This document shows positions 1-9,874 of a DNA stretch of 64,000 nt, piece after piece. The translations under genes were made by a program, and so were the position numbers. This stretch comes from Ahrensia sp. (GTDB lineage: Bacteria; Pseudomonadota; Alphaproteobacteria; Rhizobiales; Rhizobiaceae), in assembly GCA_028817895.1 (NCBI GenBank), contig JAPPOQ010000030.1, positions 186,001-250,000 on the forward strand. Reading direction: 5' to 3'. Each line of letters opens with the position of its first letter. Position 1 is the stretch's first letter. The notes under the pieces are model-generated. The model was given only the letters and a program-made list of their open reading frames with translations. It had not been told where the DNA came from and ran no database searches.

Positions 1-334
1 GATCGTCCAAATATTGATCGAAATGTTCAATATGACCCTTGAGCGGGTCGGAGAGCAGCCTGGATGAAGCGCCCTGTCCGCGCCAGTCAAATGTCAAAAC
101 CGCGAAGCCGAGACGGCGCAGATCTTCGATCGTCTCGTAATACTTCTCGATAAACTCCGTGCGCCCGTGCAGCAGCAAGATCGTGCCGCGGCTTGCATTG
201 CCCTTTGCGCCCCAGCGCGCATATCGCAGGCGCACCGCGCCAGGCAAAGTCACGGCGCCGCAATGACCACCCTCAGGCATCGGATTTCCTTCGACGCCGT
301 AAAGCTGCTCTGCTTGATCGTTAGGGTTTGCCAT
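1..334 (-). CDS. Alpha/beta hydrolase, lysophospholipase-like (partial, C-terminus outside window)
   Basis: The minus strand reads open from an ATG at 334 to the window edge, giving about 111 N-terminal residues. They include a strand ending in LLLHGRTEF (HG oxyanion-hole motif) and then FDWRGQG, the typical pre-nucleophile region of PldB-like serine hydrolases. The nucleophile elbow and the rest of the catalytic triad lie outside the window, so activity cannot be judged. The family cleaves acyl esters of lysophospholipids or small esters, usually in the cytoplasm or at the membrane. The gene is divergent from hsp20, with about 200 bases shared for promoters. No ORF caller entry is needed to see it because the frame is open to the edge. 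The substrate is unknown. Confidence 0.8.
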   Translation of the reverse strand, partial: MANPNDQAEQLYGVEGNPMPEGGHCGAVTLPGAVRLRYARWGAKGNASRGTILLLHGRTEFIEKYYETIEDLRRLGFAVLTFDWRGQGASSRLLSDPLKGHIEHFDQYLDD

Positions 335-344
335 CACCGCCTGC

Positions 345-350
345 TATACT
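345..350 (+). promoter_or_regulatory. Possible -10 box upstream of hsp20
   Basis: TATACT at 345-350 is the best -10-like hexamer ahead of the hsp20 leader. No good -35 hexamer sits 16-18 bases upstream, so the promoter may be weak or use a heat-shock sigma factor. This is an inference from position only. Confidence 0.25.
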
Positions 351-371
351 GTCCGTCAGCAAAGGAACAGT

Positions 372-534
372 CCGCAAAGCCAACAATGCATGGCTTTTGC
401 GGCTCTTGAAATGCGCAGTTTGCGGCACCATTTCTTGGTTGCGGTCGCCAGACGGGACCGCAAAGCCCGGACGATCTGCCGATAAGGAGATCGATAGGGT
501 TTCCCAATCACATCGCTCAAGAGAGGATATGACT
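372..534 (+). promoter_or_regulatory. ROSE-like RNA thermometer in the hsp20 leader
   Basis: The leader holds three successive hairpins. The first pairs 372-382 with 391-402 (one bulged base). The second pairs 439-446 with 456-463 perfectly. The third, closest to the start codon, places UCGCU (513-517) against the Shine-Dalgarno AGGA (524-527) with G515 unpaired, extended by C518-G523. The U(U/C)GCU-against-AGGA pairing with a bulged G is the defining mark of ROSE elements, which in rhizobia melt on heat shock and free the ribosome site of small heat-shock genes. Seen: the stems. Inferred: temperature control. Confidence 0.75.
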
Positions 535-1029
535 ATGAGACATGTAGATTTCAGCCCGCTTTATCGTTCCACTGTGGGCTTTGACCGCCTGTTCAGCCTG
601 CTCGATTCCATGGGACAGCCAGAGCAGTCGGCTCCTTCCTATCCGCCCTACAACATCGAACGCACCGGCGAAAATGCCTATCGCATCTCTATGGCGGTCG
701 CTGGCTTTGGCGAGGCGGACCTGGATATCGAATCGAAGGAAAACACGCTTCTCGTAAAGGGCAATCAGGCCAAGGACGAGAAATCCGATGCGGACATGCT
801 GTTCCGCGGCATCGCTTCGCGCAACTTCGAGCGTCGGTTCCAGCTTGCTGACCATGTTGAAGTGCGCAGCGCTCACTTGGAGAACGGCCTTCTGCATATC
901 GACCTGGTGCGCGAGATCCCCGAAGCCATGAAGGCTCGAAAAATCAGCATTGGCGGCGGATCGACAGCCAAGCAAATCGAAGCCACGGCAGAAGATGGTG
1001 GCAAGACCAAAGGCTCCAAAAAGAGCTGA
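535..1029 (+). CDS. hsp20: Small heat-shock protein, Hsp20/IbpA class
   Basis: This 164-residue ATP-independent holdase binds unfolding proteins in the cytoplasm. The alpha-crystallin domain spans roughly residues 38-145 and ends in the ENGLLHIDL (GxL-type) strand. It also contains the RGIASRNFERRF segment typical of rhizobial class A Hsp20s. A charged Lys/Gly/Ser tail follows. The ATG at 535 is chosen over the ATG at 529 because AGGA (524-527) sits seven bases before it and the protein then begins MRHVDFSPLYR, as in rhizobial relatives. The leader forms a ROSE-like thermometer, and a strong intrinsic terminator follows at 1146-1180, so the gene appears to be a monocistronic heat-shock unit. 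Confidence 0.93.
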   Translation: MRHVDFSPLYRSTVGFDRLFSLLDSMGQPEQSAPSYPPYNIERTGENAYRISMAVAGFGEADLDIESKENTLLVKGNQAKDEKSDADMLFRGIASRNFERRFQLADHVEVRSAHLENGLLHIDLVREIPEAMKARKISIGGGSTAKQIEATAEDGGKTKGSKKS

Positions 1030-1145
1030 TTTGACGACTGACAATGCGCTGAACCTGCCGATTTCGGCAAACTTTCATCACGCAGAATTGAACGTTGATG
1101 TGACAACAAAGCGCATTGTTAACAGCACAAGCACAATAAAAAATG

Positions 1146-1180
1146 CCAACCCCAGGATTGCTCCTGGGGTTGGACTTTTT
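1146..1180 (+). terminator. Intrinsic terminator after hsp20
   Basis: A perfect 12-bp stem (1146-1157 with 1162-1173) closed by a four-base loop is followed by ACTTTTT. It ends the hsp20 transcript about 120 bases after the stop codon. Confidence 0.9.
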
Positions 1181-1590
1181 GATCAAACCATTTCCCCCTG
1201 AAATACCGGCCAATGGGGCGACAAAGGCAAGTACTTTCCTCGGGTTTCAGGTCGACCAAAGTCGTACAGGGGCACGATCCCTGAAATCCGCATGTCTTTG
1301 TTTAGCACATGTCTAAGAAACTTCAAATGCGAATTGCGCCAAAAGCACAATTTAGGACAGTGACACTGACCCATCTTGCGCGAAACAGAACGATGGCCTA
1401 ACACCTTTCGCGTGGGGCGCGGAGCACAGCCAAAGACCCGGCCTTCCTTCCGTATGCACCGCGTCCTGCGCGGCGCACGAAGCCCGCTGGCAGCCCTGCT
1501 GCAAACCGACAAGCCTGTCCGCAAACAGCGCGGCACCGGGCACGGTGGAGCGAGTTCGTGCTCGCTTGCCGATATGCAAGGAGCGATGCG
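1181..1590 (+). other. Intergenic region upstream of gltB
   Basis: No convincing gene is present in these 410 bases; open frames here are short or are shadows running into gltB. An imperfect inverted repeat pairs 1242-1251 with 1280-1289 and could belong to the gltB leader. AAGGAG at 1578-1583 is the gltB ribosome site. The gltB promoter must lie here but no hexamer pair stands out. Confidence 0.5.
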
Positions 1591-4500
1591 ATGAAACAGA
1601 TTGAACAAGGTCTTTCCGGCCGCAATCGCAAAGACGGTCTTTACGACCCCGCGCATGAGCATGACGCCTGCGGCCTTGGCTTTGTTGCCAATATGAAGGG
1701 CAAAAAATCGCACAAGATCATCCTCGACGGCTTGCAGATTCTTGAAAATCTCGAACACCGCGGCGCAACCGGCGCCGACCCGCTGATGGGAGACGGCGCT
1801 GGAATGCTGGTGCAGATCCCGCATCGCTTCTTCAGCGAAGTTTGCGCCGACCAGGGATTCGAGTTGCCGGATGCCGGACAATATGGCGTCGGCTATGTCT
1901 TCACCGGTACGGATGACGACACGATTGCGCGCACAAAGTCCGTGATCGAGAAGGCGGCTTCAGATGAGGGCATCCCATTCCTTGGTTGGCGAGATGTGCC
2001 AACCGACAATGCAAGCCTGTCGCAAGACCCAGAAATAATGGCTGCCGAGCCGAAGCATCTTCAGGCCTTTTTTGGTCGCGGAGAAGAAGGGGATGACGAT
2101 GCTTATGAGCGCTCGCTCTACATTCTTCGTCGGGTGATTTACAACGCGCTGATCTCCGAATTCGGTGGGATGCGTGATGAGATCTACCCGGTCTCGCTGT
2201 CCTCCCGCACCATCGTTTACAAGGGCATGTTCCTTGCCGACCAACTGGGCAAATATTACGCAGATTTGCGCGACGAGCGCTTTGAATCCGCGCTGGCCCT
2301 GGTCCATCAGCGCTTTTCGACCAACACATTCCCCTCCTGGAAGCTTGCCCACCCGTATCGCATGGTCGCGCATAATGGTGAGATCAACACCCTGCGCGGC
2401 AACGTGAACTGGATGGCGGCGCGCGAAGCCACGCTCTCATCTCCCAAATTTGGCGATGACATCCAAAAGGTTTGGCCCGTTTCCTATGAGGGCCAGTCCG
2501 ACACGGCCTGTTTCGACAATGCGTTGGAACTGCTGGTGCGCGGCGGCTATTCGATGGCGCATGCCATGACGATGCTGATCCCCGAAGCCTGGGCCAACAA
2601 CCCGCTGATGGATGAAGATCGACGCGCCTTCTACCAGTATCACGCGGCAATGATGGAACCGTGGGATGGCCCCGCCGCCGTCGCTTTTTCCGATGGCCGT
2701 CAGATCGGTGCGACGCTGGACCGCAACGGTCTGCGCCCCGCGCGCTACTTTGTGCTTGATGATGATACGGTGGTGCTGGCCTCCGAAGCGGGTACGCTTC
2801 CATTCGATGAAGCGCGGGTGGTGACCAAGTGGCGCCTTCAGCCCGGCAAGATGCTGCTGATCGATCTCGAACGCGGCGCCATCATCTCCGACAATGAGAT
2901 CAAGGAAACTCTATCCACTCGCAAGCCTTACGCTGACTGGCTGGCGGAAACGCAGATCGTCGTGGAAGACCTCCCCGGCAAACTTCAGTCGCCACGTCGC
3001 TACAGCGGAGACGTGTTGCTCGATGGTCAGCAGGCCTTCGGATACACGCAGGAAGACATCAAGCTTTTGATGACACCAATGGCCACCACCGGCCAGGAAG
3101 CCCTTGGCTCGATGGGTACCGATACGCCGATCTCCGCCATCTCTTCGAAAGCGAAGCTGCTCTACACCTATTTCAAGCAGAACTTCGCCCAGGTCACCAA
3201 TCCGCCAATCGATCCGATCCGCGAAGAATCTGTGATGAGTCTGGTGTCCTTCATCGGACCGCGTCCCAACCTGTTCGACATGTCGCATGACTCAACCGAA
3301 AAGCGGTTGGAGGTGCGCCAGCCGATCCTGCGCAATTCAAGCCTTCAGAAAATCCGCGACATTTCGGACATTGGTGACAACCAGTTCGTTTCACGCGTGC
3401 TGGATATGACGTTTCCGGCAAGCGACGGCCCCGACGGCGTGAAGAAATGCCTCGACCGGCTTTGCGATCGGGCCGAGAGGGTTGTCAGCAGCGGCGACAA
3501 CATCATCATCCTGTCAGACCGACATTTCGGCGAGGACCGTGTTGCGGTTCCGGCTTTGTTGGCGACCGCCGCCGTGCATCATCATCTGATCCGCAGGGGC
3601 TTGCGCACCTCTGTTGGGCTTGTGGTGGAATCGGCCGAGCCGCGCGAGGTCCACCACTTCGCCGTGCTGGCGGGCTATGGCGCGGAGGCCATCAATCCCT
3701 ATCTCGCCTTCGAAACGCTCGCCGAGATGCACAAAAACGGCTACTTCCCCAAGGAAGTGGACGAAGAGGAGGTCATCGCCCGCTACATCAAGGCGATCAA
3801 CAAGGGGCTTTTGAAGGTGATGTCCAAAATGGGCATCTCGACCTATCAGTCCTATTGCGGCGCGCAAATTTTCGATGCGATTGGCCTTTCCAGCGCATTC
3901 GTTGCTGAATATTTCACCGGCACGGCGACGCAGATTGAGGGCATTGGTCTGGACGAGATTGCTCGCGAGACCTGTGCGCGCCACCGCGAGGCCTATGGCG
4001 ACGTGCCCGTGCTGCGCAACGCGCTGGACGTTGGTGGCGACTATGCGCTGCGTCAGCGCGGTGAAGATCACGTGTGGACGTCAGATGAGGTGACCAATCT
4101 GCAACATGCCGTACGCAATGCGGACCGAACGTCACAATCGGCGCAAGACAATTACAACGCCTTTGCCGACAGCATAAACAAGCAGTCGCAGCGATTGCTG
4201 ACAATTCGCGGCCTGTTTCGCTTGAAAGATGCCGAAGAAACCGGCCGTGCACCGATCGACATCGATGACGTGGAACCGGCTTCAGAAATCGTGAAACGCT
4301 TCTCGACCGGCGCGATGTCCTATGGATCGATCTCCGCCGAAGCCCATGAAAATCTGGCCATCGCCATGAATGCTATCGGCGGACGCTCCAACACGGGCGA
4401 AGGTGGCGAAGAGGTTGAACGCTTTTCCGACAATCGTCGTTCGGCCATAAAGCAGGTCGCGTCGGGGCGCTTTGGCGTTACCACCGAGTATCTTGCCAAT

Positions 4501-6267
4501 TCAGACATGATCCAGATCAAGATGGCGCAGGGTGCAAAGCCCGGCGAGGGCGGCCAGTTGCCCGGCCATAAGGTCGATGCAATTATCGCCAAGGTGCGCC
4601 ACTCAACACCGGGTGTTGGGCTGATTTCGCCGCCTCCTCACCATGATATCTACTCGATTGAGGACCTGGCGCAGCTCATTTACGATCTGAAAAACGTCAA
4701 TCCGCGTGCCGATATTTCGGTGAAACTGGTTTCGGAAGTCGGGGTCGGCACGGTTGCTGCCGGCGTTTCCAAGGCGCGCGCCGATCACGTGACGATTTCA
4801 GGCATGGAAGGCGGAACCGGCGCTAGCCCCCTCACCTCCATCAAGCATGCAGGCTCCCCCTGGGAGATGGGGCTGGCCGAAACGCATCAAACGCTGATGC
4901 GCAACAAACTGCGCTCCCGCATCGCCGTGCAGGTGGATGGCGGTTTGCGCACGGGCCGTGACGTGGTTGTTGGCGCGCTTCTAGGTGCCGATGAGTTCGG
5001 CTTTGCCACCGCGCCGCTTGTGGCCTCCGGTTGCATCATGATGCGCAAATGCCATCTCAACACCTGCCCGGTGGGTGTTGCGACGCAGGACCCTGTTCTG
5101 CGCAAACGGTTCGTTGGCCAGCCGGAGCATGTGATCAACTATTTCTTCTTCGTCGCGGAAGAAGCGCGTGCGCTGATGGCGCAACTCGGCTTTGCCAAAT
5201 TCGACGACATGATCGGACAGATCAATGTACTCGACCGTGCAAAGGCCGTGGAGCACTGGAAAGCGCGCGGACTGGACTTTGAAAAGCTGTTCTACGACCC
5301 GGGAATGGGTCCGGAAGTTCCGCTCTACAATTGTGAGGATCAGAACCACCATCTCGAAGCGATCCTCGACCGTAAGCTGATCGAACTGGCGCAACCTGCG
5401 TTGGAGGACCGCGAAGCCGTGAGGATCGATCTGCCGATCCACAACTACAACCGCTCGACCGGCGCAATGCTTTCTGGCGAGATCGCCAAGCGCTACGGCC
5501 ATGACGGGCTGGACGAAGACACGATCCACATTAAGTTTTCGGGAACCACCGGACAGGCTTTCGGCGCATGGGTTGCGCGCGGCGTGACGATGGAGGTGGA
5601 AGGCGAGGCGAACGACTATGTCGGCAAGGGCCTCTCGGGCGGGAAGCTGATCGTCTATCCGCCCGAGACGGCGCAACAGATCGTGCCGGAAGAGTCCATC
5701 ATCGTCGGCAACACCGTGCTGTATGGCGCGATTGAGGGTGAATGCTATTTCCGTGGCGTTGCCGGGGAACGCTTTGCCGTGCGCAATTCCGGCGCGGTGG
5801 CAGTCGTTGAGGGCGTGGGCGATCATGGCTGCGAATATATGACAGGTGGTGTGGTTGCCGTGCTTGGCTATACGGGTCGCAACTTCGCGGCAGGTATGTC
5901 CGGCGGAATTGCCTATGTGCTGGATGAAGACGGCACTTTCGAGCAGCGCTGCAATCTCGCCATGGTCGATCTTGAGCCGGTGCCGGAAGAGGATGATCTG
6001 ATGGAATCGGAACACCACCATGGCGGTGACATCGAGCACCATGGCCGCGTCGACGTTTCCAGCGACATGACGCGTCATGACGATGAGCGGCTGCGGCAGC
6101 TCATCGAAAATCATTTACACTATACGGGATCGACGCGCGCCGCCGAGATCCTAGAAAAATGGGACGACTATCGCCCGAAATTCGTGAAAGTCATGCCGAC
6201 CGAGTATCGCCGTGCGCTGCGCGAAATCGAGGAGGCGCAAATGGCCGCAAGCGTTGCTGCGGAATAA
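1591..6267 (+). CDS. gltB: Glutamate synthase (NADPH) large subunit
   Basis: This 1,558-residue alpha subunit of GOGAT hydrolyses glutamine and channels ammonia to 2-oxoglutarate to make glutamate. The order is class II glutaminase (nucleophile Cys27 in EHDACGLGF, so a 26-residue propeptide), central domain, FMN/2-oxoglutarate synthase domain with the 3Fe-4S cysteines in [17 protein letters not shown], and a C-terminal GXGXG beta-helix. The ATG at 1591 is chosen because AAGGAG ends seven bases upstream and the start sits just ahead of the propeptide. Its partner gltD lies 760 bases downstream, separated by a vapBC pair, which is unusual because gltBD is normally tight. A His-rich patch ([13 protein letters not shown]) near the C-terminus is noticeable. 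Confidence 0.98.
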   Translation: MKQIEQGLSGRNRKDGLYDPAHEHDACGLGFVANMKGKKSHKIILDGLQILENLEHRGATGADPLMGDGAGMLVQIPHRFFSEVCADQGFELPDAGQYGVGYVFTGTDDDTIARTKSVIEKAASDEGIPFLGWRDVPTDNASLSQDPEIMAAEPKHLQAFFGRGEEGDDDAYERSLYILRRVIYNALISEFGGMRDEIYPVSLSSRTIVYKGMFLADQLGKYYADLRDERFESALALVHQRFSTNTFPSWKLAHPYRMVAHNGEINTLRGNVNWMAAREATLSSPKFGDDIQKVWPVSYEGQSDTACFDNALELLVRGGYSMAHAMTMLIPEAWANNPLMDEDRRAFYQYHAAMMEPWDGPAAVAFSDGRQIGATLDRNGLRPARYFVLDDDTVVLASEAGTLPFDEARVVTKWRLQPGKMLLIDLERGAIISDNEIKETLSTRKPYADWLAETQIVVEDLPGKLQSPRRYSGDVLLDGQQAFGYTQEDIKLLMTPMATTGQEALGSMGTDTPISAISSKAKLLYTYFKQNFAQVTNPPIDPIREESVMSLVSFIGPRPNLFDMSHDSTEKRLEVRQPILRNSSLQKIRDISDIGDNQFVSRVLDMTFPASDGPDGVKKCLDRLCDRAERVVSSGDNIIILSDRHFGEDRVAVPALLATAAVHHHLIRRGLRTSVGLVVESAEPREVHHFAVLAGYGAEAINPYLAFETLAEMHKNGYFPKEVDEEEVIARYIKAINKGLLKVMSKMGISTYQSYCGAQIFDAIGLSSAFVAEYFTGTATQIEGIGLDEIARETCARHREAYGDVPVLRNALDVGGDYALRQRGEDHVWTSDEVTNLQHAVRNADRTSQSAQDNYNAFADSINKQSQRLLTIRGLFRLKDAEETGRAPIDIDDVEPASEIVKRFSTGAMSYGSISAEAHENLAIAMNAIGGRSNTGEGGEEVERFSDNRRSAIKQVASGRFGVTTEYLANSDMIQIKMAQGAKPGEGGQLPGHKVDAIIAKVRHSTPGVGLISPPPHHDIYSIEDLAQLIYDLKNVNPRADISVKLVSEVGVGTVAAGVSKARADHVTISGMEGGTGASPLTSIKHAGSPWEMGLAETHQTLMRNKLRSRIAVQVDGGLRTGRDVVVGALLGADEFGFATAPLVASGCIMMRKCHLNTCPVGVATQDPVLRKRFVGQPEHVINYFFFVAEEARALMAQLGFAKFDDMIGQINVLDRAKAVEHWKARGLDFEKLFYDPGMGPEVPLYNCEDQNHHLEAILDRKLIELAQPALEDREAVRIDLPIHNYNRSTGAMLSGEIAKRYGHDGLDEDTIHIKFSGTTGQAFGAWVARGVTMEVEGEANDYVGKGLSGGKLIVYPPETAQQIVPEESIIVGNTVLYGAIEGECYFRGVAGERFAVRNSGAVAVVEGVGDHGCEYMTGGVVAVLGYTGRNFAAGMSGGIAYVLDEDGTFEQRCNLAMVDLEPVPEEDDLMESEHHHGGDIEHHGRVDVSSDMTRHDDERLRQLIENHLHYTGSTRAAEILEKWDDYRPKFVKVMPTEYRRALREIEEAQMAASVAAE

Positions 6268-6285
6268 TTGATGCCACAGACAATT

Positions 6286-6309
6286 TGGCATATGCTTAGG
6301 CATATGCCA
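6286..6309. promoter_or_regulatory. Palindromic operator candidate of vapBC
   Basis: GGCATATGC (6287-6295), a TTAG spacer and GCATATGCC (6300-6308) form a perfect inverted repeat, extended one pair by T6286/A6309. It lies just after the gltB stop and 20 bases before the vapB start. VapB-VapC complexes classically repress their own promoter by binding such repeats. There is no U-tract, so a terminator is less likely. Confidence 0.6.
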
Positions 6310-6328
6310 GAAAATTGGGATGCTCAGA

Positions 6329-6610
6329 ATGGACAATCTTTTTTTCGATGAGGGAGATGACGGCGTTCATGAAATGAGCGTCTTTCAAAATGGACGCAGC
6401 GACGCCATTCGATTGCCAAAGGAGTTTGGAATCACATCTCAAAAACTTCTGATGAAGAAACAGGGCGATACCATTCTGATAAGGGAAAAGAGGGGTAAGC
6501 CGACCTTCTCAGAGGTTATTGAAGACATAAAGAAAATGGGGGCTATGGACGAGCTGTGGGAGGATGTTGACGACAGCGACCTTCTGCCGCTTGACGACAT
6601 TGTTTTCTAA
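6329..6610 (+). CDS. vapB: Antitoxin of VapBC type (AbrB/SpoVT fold)
   Basis: This 93-residue protein (if started at 6329) contains the swapped-hairpin AbrB-type DNA-binding segment FQNGRSDAIRLPKEF and an acidic C-terminal tail (DELWEDVDDSDLLPLDD) suited to wrapping the VapC nuclease. VapB proteins repress their own operon and neutralise the toxin. The start is uncertain. ATG 6329 has a GGGA eight bases upstream. ATG 6374 gives the usual compact length (78 residues) but has no ribosome site, and ATG 6320 is also open. The stop overlaps the vapC start by one base (TAATG), so translation is coupled. The base composition is more AT-rich than gltB and gltD, suggesting acquisition. Confidence 0.88.
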   Translation: MDNLFFDEGDDGVHEMSVFQNGRSDAIRLPKEFGITSQKLLMKKQGDTILIREKRGKPTFSEVIEDIKKMGAMDELWEDVDDSDLLPLDDIVF

Positions 6611-7008
6611 TGCTGCTGCTTGACACCAATGCAATCACCGATGCCGTTCGTGATGTGGATGGTCCGGTGATGGCCGGCATCAGGAACTGGCGCGATGGCA
6701 AAGTTGTCACCAACATCATTGTAGTTTGTGAAGTGTATTTTGGGATTGAGAAGAATGGAGCCTTTCGGTTACGGCCTGCAATCGAGCGCTTTCTTGACGC
6801 CATTGATGTGCTGAACATCGATAAGGCCGTTGTGCCATTTTACAGCAAGGCGCGACTGCATGTGGAACGCAATGGCCTGACCATAGGGCCAAATGATTTG
6901 CTGATTGGAAGTCAGGCTTTGGCAATGGGCGCGACGGTTTTGACGGCGAATACCAGGGAATTTTCAAGGATTCCCGATCTGAAGATTGAAAATTGGCGCG
7001 TCGACTGA
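6610..7008 (+). CDS. vapC: Ribonuclease toxin VapC (PIN domain)
   Basis: This 132-residue PIN-domain protein has all expected acidic metal ligands: Asp5 in LLLDTN, Glu41 in VVCEVYFG, Asp96 in GPNDLLIG, and a polar residue in TANTREF (about 112-114). The C-terminus RIPDLKIENW matches VapC proteins. VapC enzymes cut tRNA or rRNA at specific sites when free of VapB. The toxin appears intact. It starts inside the vapB stop codon and ends 18 bases before gltD, so gltD translation may depend on read-through from the vapBC promoter as well as from gltB. Confidence 0.93.
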   Translation: MLLLDTNAITDAVRDVDGPVMAGIRNWRDGKVVTNIIVVCEVYFGIEKNGAFRLRPAIERFLDAIDVLNIDKAVVPFYSKARLHVERNGLTIGPNDLLIGSQALAMGATVLTANTREFSRIPDLKIENWRVD

Positions 7009-7026
7009 CGCGGCGGGGCGAAGATA

Positions 7027-8460
7027 ATGGGTAAAGTTACGGGCTTTCTGGAAATCGATCGGCAGGATCGCAAATACAAGCCGGCGGGAGATCGCATTCG
7101 CAACTATCGCGAATTCATCGTGCCGTTGCCGGAGCAGAATTTGCGCGACCAGGCTGCGCGCTGCATGGATTGCGGCATTCCCTTTTGCCATGACGTCAAA
7201 GGCATCAAGGGATGCCCGGTCAACAATCAGATTCCCGACTGGAACGATCTCGTCTATCGCGGCGAATGGGAACAGGCCTCGCAAAACCTGCATTCGACCA
7301 ACAATTTCCCGGAGTTTACGGGTCGCATCTGCCCGGCCCCCTGCGAGGCGTCCTGCACGCTCAATCTGATTGAACAACCTGTCACGATCAAATCCATCGA
7401 ATGCGCCATCGTCGACAAGGCCTGGGAAAACGGCTGGATCAAACCGCTGCCGGCCAAGCAAAAGACTGGCAAACGCGTAGCGGTGATCGGCTCCGGCCCC
7501 GCAGGCATGGCCGCATCACAACAACTGGCGCGCGCGGGTCATGACGTTCGCCTTTACGAAAAGAACCGCAAGATTGGAGGCCTGCTGCGTTACGGCATTC
7601 CCGATTTCAAGATGGAAAAGCATCATATCGACCGCCGCGTTGCACAGATGGAAGCCGAAGGCGTCACCATGCACACCGGCATTCATGTCGGACAGGATGT
7701 GACCATTGACGAATTGGTCGAAGGGCACGACGCCGTCATCCTGTCGGGTGGCGCTGAAAAGCCACGCGATTTGGACATCGAGGGACGCGATCTCGATGGC
7801 GTTCACTTGGCAATGGAATTTCTGCCGCAGCAAAACCGTCGCGTGGGCGACGAGTCCAACGACAATGTCATGCCCATTCTGGCGAGCGGCAAACATGTCG
7901 TGGTCATTGGCGGTGGCGATACCGGCTCTGACTGTATCGGGACCTCCATCCGCCAGCGCGCCCTGTCCGTTACGCAGCTGGAAATCATGCCGGTTCCGCC
8001 GGAAAAGGAAGACAAGCTGATGACATGGCCAAACTGGCCGCTGAAACTGCGCACCTCCTCGTCGCAGGAAGAAGGAGCAGACCGTGCCTTCTCCGTGCTC
8101 ACGCAGAGTTTTGAAGGCCGCAACGGTCAGGTCACCGGTCTGAACTGTGTAAAGGTTGATGGGTCCTTCCAACCCATCGAAGGCAGCGAGTTCCGGTTGA
8201 AGGCTGATCTGGTTCTGCTTGCTATGGGCTTTGTTTCACCGGTTACGGAAGGCATGATAAGCGATCTTGGCGTCAGGCTTGACCCACGCGACAATGTTTT
8301 GGCCGATACTGTGTCTTACAAGACCAGCCATGAGAAGGTCTGGGTCGCGGGGGACATGCGCCGTGGCCAGTCACTCGTCGTCTGGGCTATTCGCGAGGGT
8401 CGTCAGGCTGCTCGTGCCGTCGATGAAGCCTTGATGGGTGAGACTGCACTGCCGCGCTGA
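7027..8460 (+). CDS. gltD: Glutamate synthase (NADPH) small subunit
   Basis: This 477-residue beta subunit passes electrons from NADPH through FAD to the large subunit. Iron-sulfur cysteines are visible near the N-terminus: Cys46, Cys49, Cys54 and Cys63, then Cys102, Cys106 and Cys110 (CPAPCEASC). The FAD Rossmann motif VIGSGPAG lies at about 153-160, and a second nucleotide motif [13 protein letters not shown] near 290 binds NADPH. The last segment [17 protein letters not shown] is the conserved FAD-contact end. It follows vapC by 18 bases instead of following gltB directly. Length and motifs are intact, so the vapBC insertion has not damaged it. Confidence 0.98.
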   Translation: MGKVTGFLEIDRQDRKYKPAGDRIRNYREFIVPLPEQNLRDQAARCMDCGIPFCHDVKGIKGCPVNNQIPDWNDLVYRGEWEQASQNLHSTNNFPEFTGRICPAPCEASCTLNLIEQPVTIKSIECAIVDKAWENGWIKPLPAKQKTGKRVAVIGSGPAGMAASQQLARAGHDVRLYEKNRKIGGLLRYGIPDFKMEKHHIDRRVAQMEAEGVTMHTGIHVGQDVTIDELVEGHDAVILSGGAEKPRDLDIEGRDLDGVHLAMEFLPQQNRRVGDESNDNVMPILASGKHVVVIGGGDTGSDCIGTSIRQRALSVTQLEIMPVPPEKEDKLMTWPNWPLKLRTSSSQEEGADRAFSVLTQSFEGRNGQVTGLNCVKVDGSFQPIEGSEFRLKADLVLLAMGFVSPVTEGMISDLGVRLDPRDNVLADTVSYKTSHEKVWVAGDMRRGQSLVVWAIREGRQAARAVDEALMGETALPR

Positions 8461-8495
8461 AGACCGGCCCCATTCAAATAAGAGCAAGGGCGCGG

Positions 8496-9824
8496 CTACT
8501 TTACGACAGTTGCGACTGAGGATGGCTGTTCCGGAACCGCATAGGGTTTTGGTGGCCAGACAAATGCGTCCGCCCGAGACGACCGGCGCGGTGCCGTCGC
8601 TGGGGTGGAGTTGTTCTGGGTCGCAGACGTTTCCAGCTGTGGAACTCTCGCCGATGCCTCAATCGGCTGAAGGCTCGCCGACAGATCAATAACGTCCCCT
8701 GCAAGGGTCGATCCCCCATCATTGACTGGGTCATTCAGATTGATCACAACTGTGCGTCCCGTTTTTGCCGGATCATAGACTTCGCGCACTGGCGCAGATC
8801 GACGCGCATCTGTGTCGCCCTTGAGATTGGCAATCTGAATGCTGAGCGGATCGTCGATGGCCTTGCGAATGTCGGCTGCGATGTAAAAGGCCAAACGCTT
8901 GCGACCGGCCTTGGTCATGTTGATGCCGTCCTTGGGCCGAAGCAACACAATCTGTCCGCTGACATCCGGGCCCGAGCGTGAATAATTGCCGTCCTCGTCG
9001 GAAAAGCCGTCCCAAACATCAACAAATGTTCCGCTAGGTGATTCCGCCGCCGCTCGATACCATTCATTGAAAACGAGATAATCCTGACTCATGGATTTGA
9101 GCCGCATCGGTGGCAGGCCCACCCAATTGTACGGCAAACCGGTGCCTTTCAACGCATCGGCAAAGGCTGTCACCCGTTGCTTGTATAGCCCGTCCCATTG
9201 CGGCGTACGCTTTTGATGCCGGGTCCCTTCCTGTTTGATGAGTTGCCGATCATTTGCGCCCACCATCGCGACGATGTAGGCCGGTTTCAGTTCTTCGACG
9301 AGCTGCGGAATACGTTCTGGCCAATTGACGACATCGCTGCGCACCAGCCCGGAAAGGCCATTGCCCGCATCAACGACCTTGAGACCGGGAGCATCTGCAA
9401 GGAGATCTTCCAGACCATCCGCGAGGCCTTTGGCAAAAAAGTCACCGACGACCAGCACGAGCTTTGCATCTTCGGCCTTGGTGACCACCGCGGGCGCAGC
9501 TGTGGCCGCGCGGCGCGACTTGCGAGTGGCGTTACGCCGCTTTGCCGTCCGCCTGTTGCGAGCAGTGTTGCGTGCCCGTCTGGTTTTGCGCGCCCGTTTG
9601 CGTTGCCGCACTTTGACGCGGCTGCGGACAGCCTTTCTCTTGGCCTTGTTGCGACCGAACAGAACACTGAAAAGACTGCGCCTTTTGCGCTCCTGTGCCT
9701 GTGCCGTGGATACACCTTGCCCGATGATCGACATGCCGGGCGAGGACATCCCGGCGGGCAGAATGAAGTAGCCCGAAAGAGCAACGGCAAATGCAAAGAA
9801 TGCGATGCGTGCCTTGCGCAGCAT
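8496..9824 (-). CDS. DUF459 family periplasmic SGNH-hydrolase-like protein
   Basis: This 442-residue protein has an N-terminal signal or anchor (residues 5-44, ending in AQAQ), a very basic Arg/Lys tract (about 46-106) and a DUF459/SGNH domain. Block I reads GDFF (127-130), so the usual nucleophile Ser is Phe. Block III keeps GANDRQ (Asn191). The last block reads DGIN (299-302), with Asn where catalytic His is expected. On this reading it may bind rather than cleave its ligand. ATG 9824 is chosen because it directly precedes the signal; the upstream frame starts only with TTG. It converges on gltD and sits 50 bases downstream of the lytic transglycosylase on the same strand, suggesting an envelope role. 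Confidence 0.85.
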   Translation of the reverse strand: MLRKARIAFFAFAVALSGYFILPAGMSSPGMSIIGQGVSTAQAQERKRRSLFSVLFGRNKAKRKAVRSRVKVRQRKRARKTRRARNTARNRRTAKRRNATRKSRRAATAAPAVVTKAEDAKLVLVVGDFFAKGLADGLEDLLADAPGLKVVDAGNGLSGLVRSDVVNWPERIPQLVEELKPAYIVAMVGANDRQLIKQEGTRHQKRTPQWDGLYKQRVTAFADALKGTGLPYNWVGLPPMRLKSMSQDYLVFNEWYRAAAESPSGTFVDVWDGFSDEDGNYSRSGPDVSGQIVLLRPKDGINMTKAGRKRLAFYIAADIRKAIDDPLSIQIANLKGDTDARRSAPVREVYDPAKTGRTVVINLNDPVNDGGSTLAGDVIDLSASLQPIEASARVPQLETSATQNNSTPATAPRRSSRADAFVWPPKPYAVPEQPSSVATVVK

Positions 9825-9874
9825 GATGTTGAAGCCTCGAAGTTGTAGGCCGACCTCTCCGACCTGCAATAGTC

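Noticed and set aside
4981-6114. 377-codon minus-strand frame inside gltB
   Set aside because: It lies wholly within the GXGXG and synthase region of gltB, on the opposite strand, and shows no family motif; it is a GC-bias shadow.
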